From contig JADFSZ010000006.1 in assembly GCA_022560555.1 (NCBI GenBank), forward strand, positions 1 through 20,048: 20,048 bases of DNA, given 5' to 3'. A program made the translations under genes and the position numbers. A model generated the notes under the pieces. It saw only the letters and a program-made list of their open reading frames with translations. It was not told the DNA's origin and ran no database searches. The stretch's first letter is position 1. Every line of letters begins with the position of its first letter. Shown here piece by piece: positions 14,393-20,048 of this stretch. The DNA is from JADFSZ01 sp022560555 [NCBI: PVC group bacterium] (lineage in GTDB: Bacteria; GCA-001730085; JADFSZ01).

Positions 14393-16042
14393 ATGTCGCA
14401 AGCAAAAACAATTTTAGTCACCTCTGCGCTTCCCTACGCGAACGGTCCGATTCACATCGGTCATCTGCTTGAGTATATTCAAACGGATATTTTCGTACGC
14501 TATCAAAAGCTCCGCGGACAAACATGTTACTATTTTTGCGCTGATGACGCGCATGGTACGCCCATCATGATTTCCGCGCGGAACGCAAACATCTCCTGCG
14601 AAGAACTGATCAAAAAATATTCTGAAGAACACCAGAGAGATTTTCGAACGTTTTCAGTCGCTTTCGATAATTATACCTCGACACACTCCCCCGAAAATCA
14701 GGAACTTGTTTATCATATTTACGATGAACTCAAAAAGAAAAACAATATCGATTCTCGCGTTATCGAGCAATTTTATTGCGAACGAGATACCATGTTTCTA
14801 CCTGATCGCTTTATTCGCGGACAATGCCCCCGCTGTCAGGCCGAAGATCAGTACGGGGATGTATGCGAGTCGTGCGGTGCCACATATCACGCGAGCGAAA
14901 TCAAGAATCCTGCCTGCAGCATCTGCGGACAAAAACCTGTCATCAAAAGGTCCAATCACTTTTTCTTTCGTCTGAACGATTATAAAAAAGAGCTCATCTC
15001 CTGGATTGAAGAAGGACATGTACAGGTTGAAGTTAAAAATAAGCTTCAGGAATGGCTTCAGGGTGAGCTTAGAGATTGGGATATCTCCCGTGACGGGCCC
15101 TATTTTGGATTCCCGATTCCTGATGAAGATAACAAATATTTTTATGTCTGGCTGGATGCTCCCATCGGATACATGGCGTCCACAATAGATTATTGTCGGA
15201 AAAACAATCTTGATTTTGATAAGCTCTGGAAGGGTGATACGGACATCTATCATTTTATCGGAAAAGACATTATGTATTTTCACTGCCTCTTTTGGCCTGC
15301 CATGCTCATGGGCTCCGGCTATACGCTTCCAAAAGAAGTCTGTATCCACGGATTTCTCACCGTTGACGGTGTCAAAATGTCCAAATCCCGCGGAACATTT
15401 ATCAAGGCTGAGGTGTTTGCCAAACACATTGAGCCTGAGTTTTTGCGTTACTATTACGCGTCCAAACTCACCCGCTCGATTGATGACATTGATTTGTCGC
15501 TTGAGGATTTTGTTTTCAAGATCAATGCGGATATTATCGGTAATTTTGTGAATATATTTTCACGCGCAACAAAACTTATTTCAAAGCTTAATAATACATT
15601 AGCCGATGTTATTGATTCGAACGACCCGATTTTAAGAGAATTTCAGAACGCGAATGAATCTATCGCGGACATGTACGCATCACGGAATTTTTCCGGTGCC
15701 ATCCGAAAAATCATGAAGCTTTTCAGTGACCTCAACAAATATTTCAATGACGCCTCTCCCTGGATTGTAATTAAAGAAGATCCGGAACGTGCCCGTCAGA
15801 TTCTCTCAACGACTCTCGCGGCCGGCGCATGGGGGAGCGTTTTTCTTAAGCCGGTGATTCCGGGGATAATTAAAAAAATCGAGGACATGCTTGATATTGG
15901 AATATTAACTTGGAAAGATATTGAAGATGATTCAAGCCTGTTGAAAAAATTGTCTCACCATACTATCAAAGACTATGTGCGTCTTGCCGATCGCATTGAA
16001 CTAAAGCAAATTGACGGTATGATCGAAGAGTCGAAAGAGTAA
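14393..16042 (+). CDS. metG: methionyl-tRNA synthetase, core form
   Basis: A 549-residue class I aminoacyl-tRNA synthetase that charges tRNA-Met in the cytoplasm. The ATP-binding HIGH lies at 21-24 and KMSKS at 328-332. The connective peptide has the zinc knuckle C145/C148/C158/C161 at the same spacing as E. coli MetG, plus a third CxxC pair at C175/C178 that E. coli lacks. The anticodon-binding helical domain follows (about 390-549). The protein ends EESKE, just where the longer bacterial enzymes continue into the Trbp111/EMAP-like dimerisation domain. No remnant of that domain is seen downstream, so this is a core-only enzyme. SD AAAGGA precedes ATG 14393. Confidence 0.96.
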   Translation: MSQAKTILVTSALPYANGPIHIGHLLEYIQTDIFVRYQKLRGQTCYYFCADDAHGTPIMISARNANISCEELIKKYSEEHQRDFRTFSVAFDNYTSTHSPENQELVYHIYDELKKKNNIDSRVIEQFYCERDTMFLPDRFIRGQCPRCQAEDQYGDVCESCGATYHASEIKNPACSICGQKPVIKRSNHFFFRLNDYKKELISWIEEGHVQVEVKNKLQEWLQGELRDWDISRDGPYFGFPIPDEDNKYFYVWLDAPIGYMASTIDYCRKNNLDFDKLWKGDTDIYHFIGKDIMYFHCLFWPAMLMGSGYTLPKEVCIHGFLTVDGVKMSKSRGTFIKAEVFAKHIEPEFLRYYYASKLTRSIDDIDLSLEDFVFKINADIIGNFVNIFSRATKLISKLNNTLADVIDSNDPILREFQNANESIADMYASRNFSGAIRKIMKLFSDLNKYFNDASPWIVIKEDPERARQILSTTLAAGAWGSVFLKPVIPGIIKKIEDMLDIGILTWKDIEDDSSLLKKLSHHTIKDYVRLADRIELKQIDGMIEESKE

Positions 16043-16055
16043 AAATCTGTGATGA

Positions 16056-16076
16056 GTAAATGGTAAATCGTAAATG
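16056..16076 (+). repeat. three tandem GTAAATS heptamers
   Basis: GTAAATG, GTAAATC and GTAAATG follow each other without gaps in the 103-base space between metG and the acyl-CoA dehydrogenase gene. Stop triplets occur in the repeat. No terminator hairpin was found in this convergent interval. Confidence 0.6.
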
Positions 16077-16145
16077 GTTTAAAAAATTAAAGGATCAGAT
16101 TTTTCGCGGATACGCCGATGAAGCCCCAAACATATATCCTCCCTC

Positions 16146-18029
16146 CTACATTTGATGGGTATTCGTCTTATGAATCATAATATCATTTTCCAGCCATTTA
16201 TATTCCCCCGCCAAAACTTTTTTCACAAGATCTTTGCTGACTCGATCACTGTTGTGATTCACCGATCGAAAAATCTGACGAATCCTCAGACGTGATTCCC
16301 GGCAAAATAAATCTGCCAGTTCCACAGAATTTTTCTTTTCATCTGATTTTTTGGACAATTCGGTCGCGTATGAACAAACACAAGTCATCGCGAACAATTC
16401 ACATCCAATATCAACGAAACGATTCAGGATATTCTGCTTGCCTTCAAGCTTTTTTTGGTAACGCATCATCTTATAAAACAAACGCCGCGCGAGTTTTTTG
16501 CTCGTGAGTGACACATAAATCATATGCCCAATCAATTTTGCGGGCATGCCCATGTATGTTTTTAAGTTCACCCACGGGATATACTGCCAGGGAAGCCATA
16601 ACGAGTAATACCCCATCATGGAAAACACAGCTAAGATCTTAGCGCCTAAACTTGTCCGGGAACTTATGAGAGGCTTGATCTTCTGCATATGCGGATCCAA
16701 AGCTTCACGGGCTATAAACAAATGCATAATCTCGCTCGTTCCCTCAATAATCAAATTAATCCGGGAATCTCTGAAAATGCGCTCCACCGGAAAATCCGTT
16801 TCCCCCCGCTCTCGTAAAGAAACGGAAGACTCATAACCGCACCCTGCCCGAATCTGAACGGTATCATCGATAATCCGCCACCCGGCTTCGGTGCAAAATA
16901 ATTTCGCGACGGCTGCTTCCAAACGAATGTCAAATTTTTTGGCGTCTGCCATATGCGATACAAGCCATGTCATAGCTTCCATCGCAAAAACATTTGCCGT
17001 CATACTTCCGATTTTCGCCGAAATGCTTTCGTGCTCTCCGATCACTTGTCCCCATTGCTTACGTTCTGACGCCCAGCGACGCGAAACATTCAGACACCAT
17101 TTCCCCACTCCTGTGGTCGCCGCGGGCATCGTGAGCCGCCCCGTGTTTAAGGTCATCAACGCGAGTTTTAAACCCTGTCCTTCTCCCAAAATAATATTTT
17201 CTTTCGGAACTAAGACATCCTCGAAAATAAGAACACCGTTTTGAATCCCATGTAAACCCATAAAAGAACAACGATGTTCCACACGAAATCCCGGAGAATT
17301 TGTCTCGACAATAAACGCCGTGATCTGCTTTCGTTCCTTCCCATAAACAATTTTCGGAGGTGTTACGGCCATCACAACAATAATGTCCGCAATTGTTCCG
17401 TTCGTGCACCAGAGTTTTTTGCCGTTAAGACGAAACGTTTTTCCGTCTTCCAAAGGCGTTGCTGTCGTCACCATGCTTCTTGGATCCGACCCCGCCTCCG
17501 GCTCCGTGAGGGCAAAAGCAGAAATCGCGTCCTTTCTAAACCGCGGCAGAAATTTTCGTTTTTGTTCTTCCGTTCCGAAAAGAATCAAAGGTTGAGGCAC
17601 CCCAATACTCTGATGCGCGGACAATAAAACGGCCGTAGATCCACAGTGTGACGCCACAAGATGAATCGCCCTATTGTAATTCACTTGACTGAAGCCCAGG
17701 CCGCCGTAATCTTTGGGAATTTTGATGGCAAAAGCTCCTAAATCGAACAGCCTCTTTATCGCGTCAGACGAGATCTCTCCGGTACGGTCAATTTCTTCAG
17801 CGTTAATATATTTTTTCAGGAATTCTTCCAGTTTGACTAAAAAATCATCCCCTTCTTTTTTGTCATGGGGATTCTGTTTGGGAAAAGGGGATACAAGGTC
17901 CCAGCGCACACGCCCTTGGAACAACTCAACCAAAAAGCTGGGATGCACCCAGGCTTCCTCTCGGGAAGCCTCGGCCAGTTCCAGGGATGCGCGCTTTTCC
18001 TCACTTATATTTTTATGGAACATGCCCAT
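16146..18029 (-). CDS. long acyl-CoA dehydrogenase (FadE-type)
   Basis: A 627-residue FAD-dependent acyl-CoA dehydrogenase that introduces the first double bond in fatty acyl-CoA. Dehydrogenase core at about 60-450: FALTEPEAGSDP, then LWCTNG (FAD and substrate contacts), GRLTMPAATTGVG, AKLFCTE and QIRAGCGYE. The catalytic base is probably Glu429 in IIEGTSEIMH, the position used in most family members. A helical C-terminal extension of about 170 residues places it near the membrane-associated VLCAD/ACAD9-like long forms, suggesting long-chain substrates (inferred). An N-terminal stretch of about 55 residues is also extra. AGGGAG lies before ATG 18029. It is downstream of the FadB/FadJ-like gene with a 31-base gap, so the two are probably one operon. 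Confidence 0.93.
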   Translation of the reverse strand: MGMFHKNISEEKRASLELAEASREEAWVHPSFLVELFQGRVRWDLVSPFPKQNPHDKKEGDDFLVKLEEFLKKYINAEEIDRTGEISSDAIKRLFDLGAFAIKIPKDYGGLGFSQVNYNRAIHLVASHCGSTAVLLSAHQSIGVPQPLILFGTEEQKRKFLPRFRKDAISAFALTEPEAGSDPRSMVTTATPLEDGKTFRLNGKKLWCTNGTIADIIVVMAVTPPKIVYGKERKQITAFIVETNSPGFRVEHRCSFMGLHGIQNGVLIFEDVLVPKENIILGEGQGLKLALMTLNTGRLTMPAATTGVGKWCLNVSRRWASERKQWGQVIGEHESISAKIGSMTANVFAMEAMTWLVSHMADAKKFDIRLEAAVAKLFCTEAGWRIIDDTVQIRAGCGYESSVSLRERGETDFPVERIFRDSRINLIIEGTSEIMHLFIAREALDPHMQKIKPLISSRTSLGAKILAVFSMMGYYSLWLPWQYIPWVNLKTYMGMPAKLIGHMIYVSLTSKKLARRLFYKMMRYQKKLEGKQNILNRFVDIGCELFAMTCVCSYATELSKKSDEKKNSVELADLFCRESRLRIRQIFRSVNHNSDRVSKDLVKKVLAGEYKWLENDIMIHKTNTHQM

Positions 18030-18060
18030 ATATTCTCTCCCTAATCAAACCCGTTATAAA

Positions 18061-20048
18061 TTAACTATAAAACTTTTTGTTATTTTTTTCCAAATTTAAT
18101 ATATAATCGGACGGTTTAAAACGATTTTCATTAACGTTTTTCTCAAGATCCTTGAGTTTACGTACAATGTTTGGAATCCCGCATTGATCCGCATATCTTA
18201 AAAGACCCCCTCTGAAAGGAGGAAATCCTGTCCCCATAATCATTCCTATGTCCACATCCGACGCTTCGCGGCAAATTCCTTCTTCTAAACAACGTCCGGC
18301 CTCATTGATCATTACGTAAATAGTTCGTTCAATCACGTGTTCGCTTAACATATGTTCATGCCCATTTGAACACAATCGTTCAATATCGGGATTGGGTTTT
18401 CGCTTTTTCTTATCATGTATATAAAATCCTCTGCCTCCTTTTTTTCCGAGAAATCCTTCATCGCACATGGACTTCAAAATAGGAGCTACCGCCATCCGAG
18501 GCCCAAAACAATCTTCTAGAATTTTGGCTACTTTATATCCGACATCTAAGCCAATCTCATCCATCAAGATAAACGCTCCCATCGGCATGCCGAAATCAAG
18601 AAGAACTTCATCAATCCATTCAAACGACTGCCCTTCAGCGGTTAAATACCCGGCTTCATTTAAGAATGGCAGTAATATCCTATTGATCAAAAATCCGGGG
18701 CCGTTTTTAACCACAATCGGGGTTTTCCCAAGTTTCCTTGAAAGATCCACAATCGTGGCCACAGCTGTGTCGGATGTTCGTTCTGCCCGGACTACTTCAA
18801 CAAGGGGCATCCGGTGCACGGGATTAAAAAAATGCATACCAACGGCTCGTTCGGGATCTTTGAGCACGCCCGCAATCTCATCCAGAGACAACGCGGATGT
18901 GTTTGTCGCCAAGATCGCGTCCGGTCTGGTCCATTGATCCAATTCCTTAAAAACACTTTTTTTAATATCCATTTTCTCAATCACAGCTTCAATCACAATG
19001 TCCGCCAAACGAAATCCGGAGTAGTCCAAAGTGGCGGAAATGCGTGACATTCGGGCATTGGCTTCGCCTGAATTCAGCCGCCTTTTTTTCACAAGACTTT
19101 GAAACAATTTCCAAGCGCTCTTTAACCCGATCAGAATGGCTTTTGGATCAATATCTTTCATGCGAACGGAGACATTATGATGGCTCAACAGCTGCGCGAT
19201 TCCTCCGCCCATTACCCCCGCGCCAAGGACAGCAGCGGAATCAATAGGTCTTCCTTGAGCCTCAGTCCATTTTTCTTTTTTATACCGCTCAAGCAAATAG
19301 AAAACTTGAATCAAATTTTTGGAAATGTTTCCCAAAACGAGCCCCCCAAAAGCTTGGGCTTCTCTTTGAAGCGCCTTGGGACGAGTTGACGCATAATTAT
19401 CCATTATCACATCCAGCGCCGCAAGCGGGGCCGGATAAAGTCCGCGGGTTTGAGCCAAAACCATTTTTTTCGCTTTAGCTTTTACAAGCATCCGTCCGAA
19501 AGGCGTATCTTCTAAAATCCGCATCAGAATTTTCTTTTTTCTTTTTGTAATGGCTCGTCTTTTCTGAAATTTGTGCTTTGTGAGAAAATCCCTAACGGTC
19601 TGATCGATCAAACCGTCCGGGGCCAACCCATCAATCAGCCCCATTCGTAAGGCCCGGTTTCCGTCCACGACCTTCCCCTGGAGGATCATCTCCAGCCCCT
19701 TTCCAAGACCGATTAAACGCGGCAGCCTCCATGTTCCACCAAACCCGGGAAGGATTCCCAATTTTACTTCCGGCAAGCCCATCCGGACTTTCGGATGAAA
19801 TGTGGCAAATCGGTATTGGCATGCAAGGGCAAGCTCCAGCCCACCCCCCAACGCGGCTCCGTTAATCAACGCCACTGTAGGAAACGGTAAATCCTCAAGT
19901 TCATTTAAGATTTCCTGACCTTCAGCAGATTTTTTTATCCCATCTTCACGTTCTTTAATCCCGTCAATCTCTTTGATATCAGCCCCGGCAATAAACATTC
20001 CGGATTTAGCACTTTTCACTAAAAGAGCCTTGATGTCTTTGTTGGTTT
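18061..20048 (-). CDS. enoyl-CoA hydratase/3-hydroxyacyl-CoA dehydrogenase (FadB/FadJ-type), start beyond window
   Basis: The frame stays open to the right edge, giving 661 residues of a protein that usually has about 710. The GTG at 20019 is internal: upstream codons encode NKDIKALLVKSAKSG, which continues the crotonase fold. Crotonase part: FIAGADIKEI (oxyanion hole), then INGAALGGGLE and GLPEVKLGILPGFGGTWRLPR with the two catalytic Glu. NAD-binding part: GAGVMGGGIA, then NTSALSLDEIAG and HFFNPVHRMPLVEVV with the catalytic His. Two 3HCDH C-terminal domains follow, with MGAFILMDEIGLDVGYKVA. It performs steps two and three of beta-oxidation. The thiolase partner is not in the window and may lie upstream. 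Confidence 0.95.
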   Translation of the reverse strand, partial: TNKDIKALLVKSAKSGMFIAGADIKEIDGIKEREDGIKKSAEGQEILNELEDLPFPTVALINGAALGGGLELALACQYRFATFHPKVRMGLPEVKLGILPGFGGTWRLPRLIGLGKGLEMILQGKVVDGNRALRMGLIDGLAPDGLIDQTVRDFLTKHKFQKRRAITKRKKKILMRILEDTPFGRMLVKAKAKKMVLAQTRGLYPAPLAALDVIMDNYASTRPKALQREAQAFGGLVLGNISKNLIQVFYLLERYKKEKWTEAQGRPIDSAAVLGAGVMGGGIAQLLSHHNVSVRMKDIDPKAILIGLKSAWKLFQSLVKKRRLNSGEANARMSRISATLDYSGFRLADIVIEAVIEKMDIKKSVFKELDQWTRPDAILATNTSALSLDEIAGVLKDPERAVGMHFFNPVHRMPLVEVVRAERTSDTAVATIVDLSRKLGKTPIVVKNGPGFLINRILLPFLNEAGYLTAEGQSFEWIDEVLLDFGMPMGAFILMDEIGLDVGYKVAKILEDCFGPRMAVAPILKSMCDEGFLGKKGGRGFYIHDKKKRKPNPDIERLCSNGHEHMLSEHVIERTIYVMINEAGRCLEEGICREASDVDIGMIMGTGFPPFRGGLLRYADQCGIPNIVRKLKDLEKNVNENRFKPSDYILNLEKNNKKFYS

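Noticed and set aside
14798-15427. 209-residue minus-strand ORF
   Set aside because: It is antisense to the metG zinc and catalytic region and has no family features.
19990-20019. GTG at 20019 as the start of the FadB/FadJ-like gene
   Set aside because: The crotonase fold continues upstream in frame to the window edge, so the GTG encodes an internal Val.
1-20048. tRNA, rRNA, CRISPR, insertion sequence or phage genes
   Set aside because: No cloverleaf or rRNA-like sequence, no spaced direct-repeat array, no transposase or integrase motifs and no terminal inverted repeats with target duplications were seen by eye.

Overview
The window reads as a chromosomal segment of a Gram-negative-type bacterium of moderate GC content. 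It has several exported proteins, a sugar-nucleotide/glycan gene group, Shine-Dalgarno-led genes and sigma70-like promoters. No rRNA, tRNA, CRISPR array, insertion sequence or phage gene was seen. The phylum cannot be fixed from sequence alone. A candidate phylum of the Omnitrophota kind would fit the gene mix (GT-C/TPR membrane protein, Nif3, glycan genes), but that is a low-confidence inference.

Layout. (1) 1-1771, minus strand: the 5' part of a secreted Gly/Gln/Pro-rich repeat protein that runs off the left edge, preceded by a YhiN/HI0933-type flavoprotein. (2) 1994-3553, plus strand: a strong promoter, a 45-residue small ORF, an Amt-family protein lacking several hallmark Amt residues, then a textbook terminator. 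(3) 3572-4850, plus strand: a promoter placed so that the mRNA is probably leaderless, a secreted Tyr/Gly-repeat protein, and a DUF1223 thioredoxin-like protein. (4) 4824-8019, minus strand: a GT-C-like membrane protein with seven TPRs, and an exported sorbosone/PQQ-type sugar dehydrogenase. (5) 8132-10866: an SDR sugar-nucleotide epimerase/dehydratase (plus) facing a coupled pair (minus), a family 2 glycosyltransferase and a Gfo/Idh/MocA oxidoreductase. This is probably a small surface-glycan module. (6) 11283-12784, plus: a Rieske ferredoxin and a class V aminotransferase-fold enzyme. (7) 12781-14255, minus: Nif3 and a HAD hydrolase, coupled by a TAATG overlap. (8) 14393-16042, plus: a core-only methionyl-tRNA synthetase divergent from nif3. 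(9) 16146-20048, minus: a fatty-acid beta-oxidation operon with a FadB/FadJ-type multifunctional protein (start beyond the right edge) and a long acyl-CoA dehydrogenase.

The genome is compact. Three convergent gene pairs overlap or nearly touch at their 3' ends with no terminator between them, and several co-directional genes are translationally coupled. The items that most deserve a second look are the divergent Amt-like protein with its small upstream ORF, the two secreted low-complexity repeat proteins, and the probable leaderless transcript at 3609.
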